A DNA stretch of 64,000 nt, from positions 682,001 to 746,000 of the forward strand of contig CAVPSV010000004.1 in NCBI GenBank assembly GCA_963708625.1, given 5' to 3'. The translations under genes were made by a program, and so were the position numbers. The first letter of the stretch is position 1. Each line of letters opens with the position of its first letter. The DNA is from DASXIF01 sp036498145. GTDB taxonomy: Bacteria > Actinomycetota > Actinomycetes > Mycobacteriales > Jatrophihabitantaceae. Positions 1-8,632 of the stretch are shown here, piece after piece. Below the pieces are notes generated by a model. That model had not been told where the DNA came from and did no database searches. It saw nothing but the letters and a program-made list of their open reading frames with translations.

Positions 1-524
1 CCGTCGCCGGTGACCACTTCCAAGGATCGGACGTAGTCCGAAGACACTCCCAGCGTTGCGGCCAGCGGGCCGACACCGCCGCCGCTGAGGTAGCCGACGA
101 CACCGACGTTGGTGGACGAGCCGGCCACAGGAGCCAGCCCGTGCGGTCCCGCGGCGTCCAGAACCTGCTGCCACCGCACTCCCGCACCAATCCGGGCGGT
201 TCGCTGCTCGACGTCAACTGTGCATTCATCCAGCCGCGCCGTGTGGACGAGCAGAACCTCATCGCCAACTGGCACCGCGCCGTGTCCGGTGGCCTGCACT
301 GCGACCGTGAAGCCGGCCGATGCAGCGAATCTGACCGTCTCGAGAATGTCGTTCGCGTCAGCAGCGGCGATCACGGCGCCCGGCGCGACGGCAACTGCCA
401 CGTTCCAGGGCTGAGACAGCCCGTATTCGGGGTCGGACGGCAGCGCCATCGTGCCCGACAGCACCTGGCGCAAGGCCGCCAGGTCTGCGCGTTGGCTGTG
501 ATGGTGAGGTGCTTCGGAGCTCAC
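1..524 (-). CDS. FAD-binding oxidoreductase (FAD-linked oxidase N-domain), 3' end outside window
   Basis: The visible N-terminal 174 residues look like a PCMH-type FAD-linked oxidase (berberine-bridge/6-hydroxynicotine oxidase class). There is a segment around ILETVRFAASAGFTVAVQATGH, then the run VAGSSTNVGVVGYLSGGGVG that contacts the FAD pyrophosphate in this family. The substrate cannot be predicted. The GTG start overlaps the stop of the upstream exporter gene by 4 bases (GTGA), so the two are probably translationally coupled and work together, for example in modification and export of a small molecule. The C-terminal substrate and berberine-bridge half lies off the left edge. Confidence 0.85.
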   Translation of the reverse strand, partial: MSSEAPHHHSQRADLAALRQVLSGTMALPSDPEYGLSQPWNVAVAVAPGAVIAAADANDILETVRFAASAGFTVAVQATGHGAVPVGDEVLLVHTARLDECTVDVEQRTARIGAGVRWQQVLDAAGPHGLAPVAGSSTNVGVVGYLSGGGVGPLAATLGVSSDYVRSLEVVTGD

Positions 525-1966
525 GAGAATGCCTTCTCTCGTTCGGGTGAGGCGTGGGGTTCAGGCGCCGGTGCCAGCTTGGGCACCAGCAGCGCGATCA
601 GGGCACCGATGGCGAGCACGACCGCGCCGACCGGCAGCCCCGCGGTGAGGCCGTCGGTGAACGCCTGCGGTGAGACGTAGGAGCCGTGGGCGCTGAATAC
701 CGACGCCAGCACAGCGACGCCGATCACCCCGCCGAGTTCTCGGATCGCGTTGGCCGCTCCCGAGGCCTGGCCCGCCTCCTGGGTTCGGACGGCGCTGAGC
801 ACCGCGTTCGCCGAGGGGGCGAATACGAGCGCCATCCCCGTCCCGGCCAGGATGAACGGGACGATCAGGTGGCCGTAGGCCACCTGCGGAGTGATGATCA
901 CTGCGAGCCAGCCGATGGCGGCGGCCTGCAGCGCCAGGCCGACGGCCATCAGCGGACGTGGCCCGATCCGGTCGCTGAGGACTCCGGCGATCGGCGCGAC
1001 GATCATCGGCATGCCCGTCCACGGCAGCGTCCGCAGCCCAGCCTGCAGCGGCGAGTACCCCTGCGTGGTCTGGAAGAACTGCGCCAGCAAGAAGATCGCC
1101 CCGAACACCCCGAAGAACATCGCGAATGACAGGCCATTGGTGGCGGCGAACCCGCGCGAGCGGAAGAACCGCATGGGGAGCATCGGCACCGGCGTCCGCA
1201 GCTCCCACGCCACGAACGCGATCACGAAGGCGATTCCGACGGCGAACGAGGTCACGATCGTCGCGCTCGTCCACCCGAGGGCCTGACCGCGGATCGCTGC
1301 GTAGGTGATGCCCAGCAGACCGGGGCCGATCAGCGCCAGGCCGCGGAGGTCCAGGCTGGGAGCCGGGCCGCGCGACTCGGTAAGCCGGGTCAGTGCCAGC
1401 GGCACCAGCACGAGTCCGACCGGCACGTTGATCCAGAAGATCCAATGCCACGAGATACCGCTGACGACCGCGCCGCCGACGAGCGGCCCGATCGCCACGC
1501 CTAGGCCGCTCACTCCGCCCCAGATGCCCAGCGCCATGCCGCGCCGCTCGGGCGCGACAGCCTCTGACAGCAACGTCAGCGTGAGCGGCAAGACAATCGC
1601 GGCGCCGAAGCCCTGCAGCGCTCGCGCGGCGATCAGGGCATCGGTGGTCGTGGCCAGCGCCGCCGCGGCGCTCGCGGCGGTGAACAGCGTCAGCCCGACT
1701 GCGAACATCCGCCGGCGACCGAACCGATCGCCGAGCGCGGCCCCGGTGAGCAGCAGCACGGCGAAGGTCAGCGTGTAGGCATTGACCGTCCACTCGAGCG
1801 ACTGGATCGATGCGCCCAGGCTCCGGCGGATCGACGGCAGTGCGGTCGTGACGACCAGGTTGTCGAGCGTGGTCATGAACAGGCCGATCGAGACGATCGC
1901 GAGCGTCCAGGCCAGGCTGGTCCTGGGCACGGAGCGCTTCCGGAAACGGGAATTGTCGGAGAACAT
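521..1966 (-). CDS. DHA2-family MFS multidrug exporter (EmrB/QacA type, 14 TM)
   Basis: A 481-residue proton-driven drug exporter of the inner membrane. Visible family motifs are LDNLVVTTALPSI in TM1 (motif D1), GDRFGRRRMF after TM2 (motif A), and GGVSGLGVAIGPLVGG in TM5 (antiporter motif C). Length and hydrophobic pattern fit 14 TM helices. It is the first gene of a two-gene unit with the FAD-linked oxidase, overlapping it by 4 bases. The upstream gap holds short dyads that could bind a regulator, but no adjacent TetR gene is seen. The substrate is unknown. Confidence 0.93.
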   Translation of the reverse strand: MFSDNSRFRKRSVPRTSLAWTLAIVSIGLFMTTLDNLVVTTALPSIRRSLGASIQSLEWTVNAYTLTFAVLLLTGAALGDRFGRRRMFAVGLTLFTAASAAAALATTTDALIAARALQGFGAAIVLPLTLTLLSEAVAPERRGMALGIWGGVSGLGVAIGPLVGGAVVSGISWHWIFWINVPVGLVLVPLALTRLTESRGPAPSLDLRGLALIGPGLLGITYAAIRGQALGWTSATIVTSFAVGIAFVIAFVAWELRTPVPMLPMRFFRSRGFAATNGLSFAMFFGVFGAIFLLAQFFQTTQGYSPLQAGLRTLPWTGMPMIVAPIAGVLSDRIGPRPLMAVGLALQAAAIGWLAVIITPQVAYGHLIVPFILAGTGMALVFAPSANAVLSAVRTQEAGQASGAANAIRELGGVIGVAVLASVFSAHGSYVSPQAFTDGLTAGLPVGAVVLAIGALIALLVPKLAPAPEPHASPEREKAFS

Positions 1967-1979
1967 CTGCTTACCTCTC

Positions 1980-2025
1980 TGTGTGACTGCTCACTCACTA
2001 ACAAGGTCCAAAAGATGACTTGGAC
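1980..2025. promoter_or_regulatory. dyads upstream of the MFS gene; rest of the 1967-2381 gap shows no gene
   Basis: Just upstream of the exporter start lie a GTGA/TCAC-rich stretch (1981-1998) and an inverted repeat GTCCAA-8-TTGGAC (2006-2025). These are suitable as operator half-sites. The remainder of the 415-bp gap up to the LuxR gene contains only short uncredited frames and presumably both divergent promoters. The call rests on symmetry only. Confidence 0.35.
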
Positions 2026-2381
2026 TACGGGCCGTCGACGGCCCACAGATCGCCGTCCTCCACCTGGCAGGGCAGGTCGTGTCGGGGCATGCGGGGGTGG
2101 GTCTCGACCAGGTCGCCTCGAACGGCGATTGAGTGCCTGGCTTCGGTGGCCTGGTCCAGGCCATTCATTACGTCCCCTTGCTCTGCGGCATCATCGTTTG
2201 TTGGGCTGGGCTCGACGCTAGGTGGCGCTTTGCGCTTGGGCGTCACTCCTCGGTGGCATCTCGGGGTGGAATCTTCGCGCTCATTGCAGGGCACGAAGGT
2301 GCCATCGGCGACCGCAGGCGCCTAGCATGAATGGGAACCAGTCCCGACGCGGAGGATCGCGACTGAGCGTGCGGATATCGA

Positions 2382-5153
2382 ATGGCAGAGCCGTCTGAGC
2401 AGTCTGAGGAAGCCGGACCGACCGAGAGTGTCGCGTCGGCTCGCGAGGCGCTGTTAGCCACCAAACTTCGCGTGCCGACTCTGCGGCCGGGCACGGTGGC
2501 CCGCCCGCGACTGGTTCAGCGCCTCGACGATGGGCTGGCTCAGGGCCTCATCCTGGTATGCGCGCCTGCCGGCTACGGCAAGAGCGTCCTGGCGGCCGAA
2601 TGGGCTGGCCGAAGCACGCGCGCGACGGCCTGGCTGTCGCTTGATTCCGGCGACAATGATCCGTCTCGGTTCTGGCGCCACGTGGTTGCCGCGCTCGATC
2701 GGGTGCGGCCGGGGATTAGCGAGCGTATTGGGCCCCTGCTCGGGCCGCCGGCGCCACCGTCAATCGAGGCCGTAGTGACGGCCGCGACGAATGATCTCCT
2801 CGCGGCGCCGCTCGACGAGGGCGCGGTGCTCGTGCTCGATGACTACCACCTGATCGACTCCCAACCGGTCCATTCGTCACTTGGTGTGCTTCTCGCGCAC
2901 CTGCCACCGGGTTTAGGCGTCGTCGTGGCTAGCCGCTCTGATCCGCCGCTCGCGTTGGCGCGGCTCCGGGCGCGGGGCCAGCTGACCGAGTTGCGCGCGG
3001 GTGATCTTCGGTTCACCTTCGAGGAGGCCGCCGCGCTGCTGCGCGAAGCCTCCGGATTTGAAGGTCCGCTGCCGGACGCCGTAGTCGAGGCGTTGGCGGC
3101 ACGCACCGAGGGATGGGCGGCCGGTCTGCAGTTGGCGGCGTTATCGCTGCGCGGCCAGGGCGACGTGGCCGGGTTCGTGGCCGGGTTCACCGGCAGCCAT
3201 CGATATGTGTTGGACTACCTCGCCGAGGAGGTGCTCGAACGCCAGAGTGAGCCGGTTCGCGCGTTCCTGCTCGAGACGTCGGTGCTGGAGCGACTGAGCG
3301 GTCCGCTGTGCGACGCGGTCACCGGCCGTACCGATAGCCGGGTGATGCTCGCGGAGATCGAACGCGCTGGGTTGTTCCTCATTCCGCTGGACGACGTCCG
3401 CGGGTGGTGGCGCTACCACCATTTGTTCGCCGACCTGCTGCGCGCCCGATTGGACGACCATGCCGGACGCACCCAGCAGCTGCACCGGATCGCCGCGAAC
3501 TGGTACGAGCATCAAGGTTTGGCCGACGACGCGATCCACCACAGCCTGGCCGCGGCGGACACGGCTACGGCCGCCCGGCTCATCGAGGAACATTTCGACA
3601 CCGTGTTCAACCTGCGCGGTGAAGAGGTGACGATCCGGCGTTGGATGCCAGCATTGCCCGACGATGTGGTCCGATCCCGGCCGCGCCTGCTCCTCGCGCA
3701 GGCGCAGATGGCATCGATGCGCGGTGACCTCGAGACGATGGAATCGCTGATCGACGCCGCCGAGCAAGTCGCCGCCAACGTGAGCCCGCAGCCATTCCGC
3801 CCCACGGCTGGCATAGCGGGCAGTCTGCTGGTCAATGTGCCCGCCGTCATCGCGCTGCAACGCAGTTATCTGGCGCAACTACGGGGCGACGCGGAGGGCA
3901 CCGCAGAGTACACCGCGCTCGCCGCGGCCAAGATCGGCGCCGACGAGCTGATGTTGATCTCGGCGGTCGAGGGATTCCGAGCGATGGCCGATTGGCTGCT
4001 AGGTCGCCTCGACAACGCCGAGGAGATCTTCGCGGCCAGCCTTACTTCGTGGCGTTCGGCCGGGCAGCCCACCACGACGGCCTGGGGCAGCTACTCGCTC
4101 GCTCGCATTCAGCGCGCCCGGGGCCACCTCGACGCCGCCGTCGACACCGCGCAACAGGCTCTCGCGTTCGCCACCGTGCCCGGCGGGAGGGCACACCCGA
4201 GCGCAGGGCCAGCATTGGTGAGCTTGGCTGAAGTGGCCTATGAACGCAATGACCTTGATGCGGCGCTGGGCTACCTCACCGAGGGCATCGCGCTGTGCCG
4301 CCAATTCGTCCACACACCCCCGTTGGCATCCGGCCTGGTGAAACTCGCGTGGATCCGTCAGAGCACGGGTGATCCGACCGGCGCCCGGCACGCCATCGAT
4401 GAGGCCACGAGTAACGCGTTGGGCGCAGCCGGCCTGTTCAACCCCGTCCCGGCCGAGCGCGCACGCCTACTTCTGGCCCAAGGGGACGTGGCCGCCGCAG
4501 CCCGCTGGACAAAGACGTGCGGGCTAACTGCCAACGATGAGCTGGACTACCCACGCGAGGCCGGCCACCTTGTGCTGGCGCGTGTGCTGCTCGCCCAGAG
4601 CCGACCCGAGCAGGCACTGGACCTGTTGACTCGAGTGCATACAGCGGCACTCGCGCAAGACCGCACCGGCGCCGTCATCGAGACGAGCGCCCTGCGGGCG
4701 TTGGCGCTGGCCGCCATGGACGATGTCCAGGCCGCGGTGGACCTGCTGGGCGAGGTGGCCACGCTCGGGTCTAAGCAACGCCATATCCGTGTCTTCGCCG
4801 ACGAAGGCGCTCCGATCGCGGCGTTGCTCGACCTGCTCGTCGCTGCTCAGCGCACCCGTCACGCCAACGCCGAGATGCCCCTCACCTACCTACTCGACCT
4901 GCAGCGGGCCTCGCGCGCCGAGAACGCAGCTTCAACGGCCAGGACAACCGGCGGCGTCGACGCGCTGACCAGTCGAGAGACAGAGGTACTGACGATGCTG
5001 GCCGACGGCCGGTCCAACAAGACGATTGCCGCTGAACTCGTCATCACCCTCGACACGGTCAAGAAGCACGTCAGTCACGTCCTCGACAAGATCGGTGCCG
5101 CCAATCGCACCGAGGCGGTCGCCCGGGCCCGGGAACTGCACCTGCTGCCCTGA
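2382..5153 (+). CDS. LuxR-family regulator of the large ATP-binding (LAL/MalT-like) type
   Basis: A 923-residue STAND-type regulator. After a short leader, APAGYGKS at residues 61-68 is a Walker A loop, followed by a Walker B-like VLVLDDYHLI near residue 150. A long TPR-like helical region fills the middle. The C terminus (about 860-923) is a LuxR HTH with LTSRETEVLTMLADG and the recognition helix region TLDTVKKHVSHVLDKIG. Proteins of this type use ATP and a ligand to activate transcription. It is probably the regulator of the downstream co-directional genes (5.3-8.5 kb), whose order is shared by similar actinobacterial regulators. The ligand is unknown. Confidence 0.93.
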   Translation: MAEPSEQSEEAGPTESVASAREALLATKLRVPTLRPGTVARPRLVQRLDDGLAQGLILVCAPAGYGKSVLAAEWAGRSTRATAWLSLDSGDNDPSRFWRHVVAALDRVRPGISERIGPLLGPPAPPSIEAVVTAATNDLLAAPLDEGAVLVLDDYHLIDSQPVHSSLGVLLAHLPPGLGVVVASRSDPPLALARLRARGQLTELRAGDLRFTFEEAAALLREASGFEGPLPDAVVEALAARTEGWAAGLQLAALSLRGQGDVAGFVAGFTGSHRYVLDYLAEEVLERQSEPVRAFLLETSVLERLSGPLCDAVTGRTDSRVMLAEIERAGLFLIPLDDVRGWWRYHHLFADLLRARLDDHAGRTQQLHRIAANWYEHQGLADDAIHHSLAAADTATAARLIEEHFDTVFNLRGEEVTIRRWMPALPDDVVRSRPRLLLAQAQMASMRGDLETMESLIDAAEQVAANVSPQPFRPTAGIAGSLLVNVPAVIALQRSYLAQLRGDAEGTAEYTALAAAKIGADELMLISAVEGFRAMADWLLGRLDNAEEIFAASLTSWRSAGQPTTTAWGSYSLARIQRARGHLDAAVDTAQQALAFATVPGGRAHPSAGPALVSLAEVAYERNDLDAALGYLTEGIALCRQFVHTPPLASGLVKLAWIRQSTGDPTGARHAIDEATSNALGAAGLFNPVPAERARLLLAQGDVAAAARWTKTCGLTANDELDYPREAGHLVLARVLLAQSRPEQALDLLTRVHTAALAQDRTGAVIETSALRALALAAMDDVQAAVDLLGEVATLGSKQRHIRVFADEGAPIAALLDLLVAAQRTRHANAEMPLTYLLDLQRASRAENAASTARTTGGVDALTSRETEVLTMLADGRSNKTIAAELVITLDTVKKHVSHVLDKIGAANRTEAVARARELHLLP

Positions 5154-5289
5154 CCAGCAACATCTCGCATCTATCCGTCTGATCGCAGCAGTTCCACCTT
5201 CGTGCCGCACCGTCGGGTGACAAGATTCCACCCCCAATGTCCACCTTCGAGTGACGCGGCCAGAACGCTGAGTTCCTACTGTGCCAGGT

Positions 5290-5508
5290 ATGCGATACGA
5301 GATCCGGGTCAAGGGAGTCCTTGATCAACATTGGGTCGCTTGGTTCGACGGCCTCGATGTCGACGTTCGAGAAACGGACACCGTCATTCACGGCCACTTA
5401 GCCGACCAAGGCGCGCTGTTCGGAGTCCTCGAAAAAGTCCGCGACCTCGGTCTGACCCTGATCTCGGTGTCCGGTCGGGATCCCGACCCGACGACTGAAC
5501 CGTCCTAG
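5290..5508 (+). CDS. small conserved actinobacterial protein of unknown function (MRYEIRVKG type)
   Basis: A 72-residue protein starting MRYEIRVKGVLDQHWVAWFDGL. It has an alternating beta pattern, no membrane segment and no cysteines. I recall similar small proteins next to LuxR regulators and transporters in actinobacteria, but no function is established. The ATG at 5290 is preferred because the recalled proteins begin at this Met; a GTG at 5281 is an alternative. It sits 136 bases after the LAL regulator. Confidence 0.7.
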   Translation: MRYEIRVKGVLDQHWVAWFDGLDVDVRETDTVIHGHLADQGALFGVLEKVRDLGLTLISVSGRDPDPTTEPS

Positions 5509-5533
5509 CCGCACCTCATGAACAGGACCAGTC

Positions 5534-5752
5534 ATGCATCCCGTCATAACCCAACGCCTCGCCGAGGCAAGAATCAGCGATCTGCTCGAGGAAGCACGAC
5601 GTGCGCGGGTCGTCCGCGAAGCGCGCAAGGGGCGCAAAGCCCACACGCACGCGCAGAAGACTCTCACCCAATGCCCGCCCCACCTGATCAACGAGGACGA
5701 GCCGTCATGGCCGACACGAACGCCCAGCGAAGCGACGGCAAGCCGACGCTGA
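5534..5752 (+). CDS. small basic helical protein of unknown function
   Basis: A 72-residue frame beginning MHPVITQRLAEARISDLLEE and rich in Arg/Glu. The first 45 residues resemble a short amphipathic-helix protein common in actinobacteria; the tail is less convincing. A purine-rich AACAGG precedes the ATG. It lies between the MRYEIRVKG protein and the alpha/beta hydrolase on the same strand. The function is unknown; the call rests on N-terminal resemblance only. Confidence 0.5.
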   Translation: MHPVITQRLAEARISDLLEEARRARVVREARKGRKAHTHAQKTLTQCPPHLINEDEPSWPTRTPSEATASRR

Positions 5753-5838
5753 TCGCCCCTGACCCGTTGCCTTTCCCCTCTCCTAGCGGAACGGCCACTC
5801 CCGGCCACCCCTCCTGCATCGATTGGAGTCGCGCACAA

Positions 5839-6852
5839 ATGAGCGCCAACACCACCACCCTCGGCGAACGACGCGAGGTCACTTTCACCAGCGGCGACAT
5901 CACCTGCGCCGCCTGGTACTACCCCGGCACCACCACCGCCTGCGTGGTCATGGCCGGCGGATTCGCCGTCACCAAGGAGCCGGCCACCGACCGGTTCGCG
6001 CGACAGTTCCATGCCGCGGGCTTCACCGTCCTCGCCTTCGACTACCGCCGCCTCGGTGACAGCGGCGGGCAGCCACGGCTGGTTCTGCCGATCGGAGATC
6101 AACTCGCCGACTGGGACGCCGCCCTCGCCTACGCCGCTATCCTGCCCGGCGTGGATCCCTCCCGGCTCGCGGCCTGGGGTTTCTCGGCCTCCGGCGGGTA
6201 CGTCTTCGACGTCGCCGCCCGCCACCCGCAGCTGCGCGCGGCGATCGCGCAGACGCCCCACGCGGACGGACCGGCCGGTCTGCGCAACGCCGCCCGTCAC
6301 CAAAAACCGGTTGCCATGCTGCGTTTCACCTGCCGCGGCATCCTCGACATGCTCGGTGGCCGACTCGGCCGTCAACCCCTGTTGGTGCCGCTCGTCGGCG
6401 CGGCCGGGACCGTCGCGATGCTTTCGACCCCCGACGCTGTCCGCGACGCCATAGCAGGCCTCAACCCGAACAACCGCTATCCCGACTGGCAGCAGACCGT
6501 CGCCACCGGCTCAGCACTGCGACTCGGGTTCTATGCGCCGGGCCGGCGGGCCTCCCGCATACGGTGCCCGCTACTGGTCCTGGTCTGCGACCACGACGAG
6601 ACCGCGCTCCCCGAACTCGCCGCTCGCGCCGCCCAGCGGGCGCCGCGGGGCGAACTCGCCCGGATGCCTGGCGGTCACTACGCACCTTTCCTCACGGGCC
6701 ACGAACACGCCGTCGACGTCGAGGTGGCGTTCTTGCGACGCCACCTCCTCGACGCGGACACTCAGACACCTGCAGAGAGCACCGCCCGTGCGGGCACAGC
6801 CGTCACGGACATGCGGCCCGCGTCAGCGTCGAACGGGCGCGACCATGCCTGA
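5839..6852 (+). CDS. alpha/beta hydrolase (COG1073-like)
   Basis: A 337-residue cytoplasmic alpha/beta hydrolase. An early strand-turn VVMAGGFAVTKE supplies the oxyanion region. The nucleophile elbow is in WGFSASGGYV (a GxSxS variant), and an acid and late His are in VCDHDETALPEL and MPGGHYAPF. Start chosen at ATG 5839, where the homologous fold begins (MSANTTTLGERREVTF); an in-frame ATG at 5707 would add a low-complexity leader. Its stop overlaps the start of the next hydrolase by 8 bases. Its substrate is unknown. Confidence 0.85.
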   Translation: MSANTTTLGERREVTFTSGDITCAAWYYPGTTTACVVMAGGFAVTKEPATDRFARQFHAAGFTVLAFDYRRLGDSGGQPRLVLPIGDQLADWDAALAYAAILPGVDPSRLAAWGFSASGGYVFDVAARHPQLRAAIAQTPHADGPAGLRNAARHQKPVAMLRFTCRGILDMLGGRLGRQPLLVPLVGAAGTVAMLSTPDAVRDAIAGLNPNNRYPDWQQTVATGSALRLGFYAPGRRASRIRCPLLVLVCDHDETALPELAARAAQRAPRGELARMPGGHYAPFLTGHEHAVDVEVAFLRRHLLDADTQTPAESTARAGTAVTDMRPASASNGRDHA

Positions 6853-7738
6853 GATCGAACTATCCGCCGGCATCATTGACTACCTCGACACCGCCCTTAC
6901 CCAGCAGGTCGATCCTCCCCGTGCCGCCGGTCCGGACGCTGCTGGCGGCGCGACCGTCGTGCTGGTGCATGGCTTCCTCATGGACGCCACCCTCTGGGAC
7001 GCGGTGATCGCCGAACTGTCCCCCAGCCACCGTTGCATCGCCCCGACGCTGCCGCTCGGAGCGCATCGCCACCCGATGCGGACTGACGCCGACCTGTCCT
7101 TGCCTGCGATCGCGGCACTGCTGTCCGAGTTTCTCGATCGCCTCGACCTGCACGATGTCACCCTGATCGGCAATGACACCGGCGGTGCACTCATCCAACT
7201 CCTCATGGCCGCCCGGTCACCACGGGTGGCTCGGGTCGTGCTCGCCTCCTGCGACGCGTTCGACAACTTCCCACCCGGCCTCACCGGCCGCACCCTCGTG
7301 CGCGCCGGGCGGCTCTCGCCGCGCCTGTTCGGGTTATTCATGCAACAGATGCGCCTGCGCATGGTCCGACGGCTTCCCCTCGCCTTCGGTTGGCTCACCC
7401 TGCGAGGCGACGCCAGCGTCAAGACCTGGCTACGCCCCCTCCTCACCGACCCCGCGATCCGCCGCGACACCGTCCGCATGCTCCGTTCCGCCGGCGCCGA
7501 CACCGATCTACTCACCCGCGCCGCCGATCGCCTCTCCACCTTCGACCGCCCGGCACTCATCATCTGGGCCGACGGTGATCGCGTGATGCCACCCGAACAC
7601 GGCCAGCGCCTCGCCGACTTGCTCCCGCTCGCCCACCTGCATCTGATCGAGGACACCTACACCCTCATCCCCCTCGACCAACCCGCCGCGTTCGCCGACG
7701 CGATCAGCCGATTCACCGCACAGGCCACCGCCGACTAG
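6845..7738 (+). CDS. alpha/beta hydrolase with GNDTGG nucleophile elbow (dehalogenase-like)
   Basis: A 297-residue alpha/beta hydrolase. It has the oxyanion strand VVLVHGFLMD and the elbow LIGNDTGGALIQ, in which Asp replaces the usual Ser as in haloalkane and fluoroacetate dehalogenase relatives. The late acid is in WADGDRVMPPEHG. The position where a catalytic His is expected reads DTYTLIPLDQP with no His, so classical hydrolysis is uncertain. Translationally coupled to the preceding hydrolase. Confidence 0.85.
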   Translation: MPEIELSAGIIDYLDTALTQQVDPPRAAGPDAAGGATVVLVHGFLMDATLWDAVIAELSPSHRCIAPTLPLGAHRHPMRTDADLSLPAIAALLSEFLDRLDLHDVTLIGNDTGGALIQLLMAARSPRVARVVLASCDAFDNFPPGLTGRTLVRAGRLSPRLFGLFMQQMRLRMVRRLPLAFGWLTLRGDASVKTWLRPLLTDPAIRRDTVRMLRSAGADTDLLTRAADRLSTFDRPALIIWADGDRVMPPEHGQRLADLLPLAHLHLIEDTYTLIPLDQPAAFADAISRFTAQATAD

Positions 7739-7900
7739 CCGCCCCAAGCGCAGCGTCAGCCTGCGCCGGACAGGGCCGGCGTCAGGCAGACCCCGCATAA
7801 CACGTGGACACGACAACAAGCGCTGACCTCTGCGCGCTCGTGGACCGGCGTGCCGGTCGATCAGGCCCAGGAACGCAATCTCAAACACAAGGACTCAGTC

Positions 7901-8275
7901 ATGAACTCAACACTGTGGATCGTCGCCTCTATCCTGAGCCTGATGACGCTCGCGAGCGGAATGGCCAAGTTCGCACGATCCAGACCGAAGCTGATCGACG
8001 GTGGCCACGCGTGGGCCGAAGACTTCTCCGACCTCGCCGTGAAGAACATCGGAGGCCTGGAGGTTCTCGGTGGTTTCGGCCTGGTCCTACCGGGACTCCT
8101 TGACATCACCAAATTCCTGGTCCCGACTGCTGCGACCGGAGTGGCGGTCCTGATGCTTGGCGCGGCGGCCACCCACATCCGCCGCGGGGAGATCAAGGAA
8201 GCGTCCGTGCCGATCCTGTTGGCCGCCCTGGCCGCCTTTGTCGCGGTTTTTCGTTTCGGGGCCTACAGGCTCTGA
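7901..8275 (+). CDS. DoxX-like small membrane protein
   Basis: A 124-residue protein with four predicted TM segments (N-terminal SILSLMTLASGMAKF, then GGLEVLGGFGLVLPGL, AATGVAVLMLGAAATHIRRG and a final ILLAALAAFVAVFRFG). The pattern and the SGMAKF and HIRRGE positions fit the DoxX-like family. Members have been linked to redox and membrane functions, but no reaction is assigned here. The start ATG 7901 was chosen over longer frames because TM1 begins at once. Confidence 0.8.
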   Translation: MNSTLWIVASILSLMTLASGMAKFARSRPKLIDGGHAWAEDFSDLAVKNIGGLEVLGGFGLVLPGLLDITKFLVPTAATGVAVLMLGAAATHIRRGEIKEASVPILLAALAAFVAVFRFGAYRL

Positions 8276-8359
8276 CCGAGCGGCCTCACATTCCGGGGTT
8301 TGCGTGGTCGAACCGGCGAGCCACACCCATCGTCTAGGAACAGGAGGCTCGGAGACATC

Positions 8360-8479
8360 ATGACGACGTCCATGACCGCACCGTCGTACGCCAACCGGCG
8401 CCCGCGCAGCGGCCTGTCGAGCATCGCGAAGGACCTCGACGCCATCGCTCGTACCCGGCCACCAAGCCACGCGTCCTAA
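8360..8479 (+). CDS. possible 39-residue small protein
   Basis: An ATG frame of 39 codons starting MTTSMTAPSYANRRPRSG, preceded by AGGAGG at 8342-8347 (12 bases upstream, slightly long). It is basic at the N terminus with no membrane segment. It lies between the DoxX-like gene and the monooxygenase. The call rests on the strong ribosome site alone; the function is unknown. Confidence 0.35.
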   Translation: MTTSMTAPSYANRRPRSGLSSIAKDLDAIARTRPPSHAS

Positions 8480-8632
8480 CCATGGACCGTGGGACAAGAA
8501 GCAGAGGCCACGCCAGGCCTCCCGTTTCAACCCGTACACCGGCAGAGGGCTGGCGGCAAGTCCCGCGTCCTCGCGCACGATCGACTACCGTTGCCGGATT
8601 TCAGACGAGGAACTTCAGGGAGTTGGCAGTTG

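Noticed and set aside
561..1793. Long minus-strand open frame inside the MFS gene
   Set aside because: It is an Arg/Pro-rich shadow of the exporter in another frame, as are most long frames in this GC-rich DNA.
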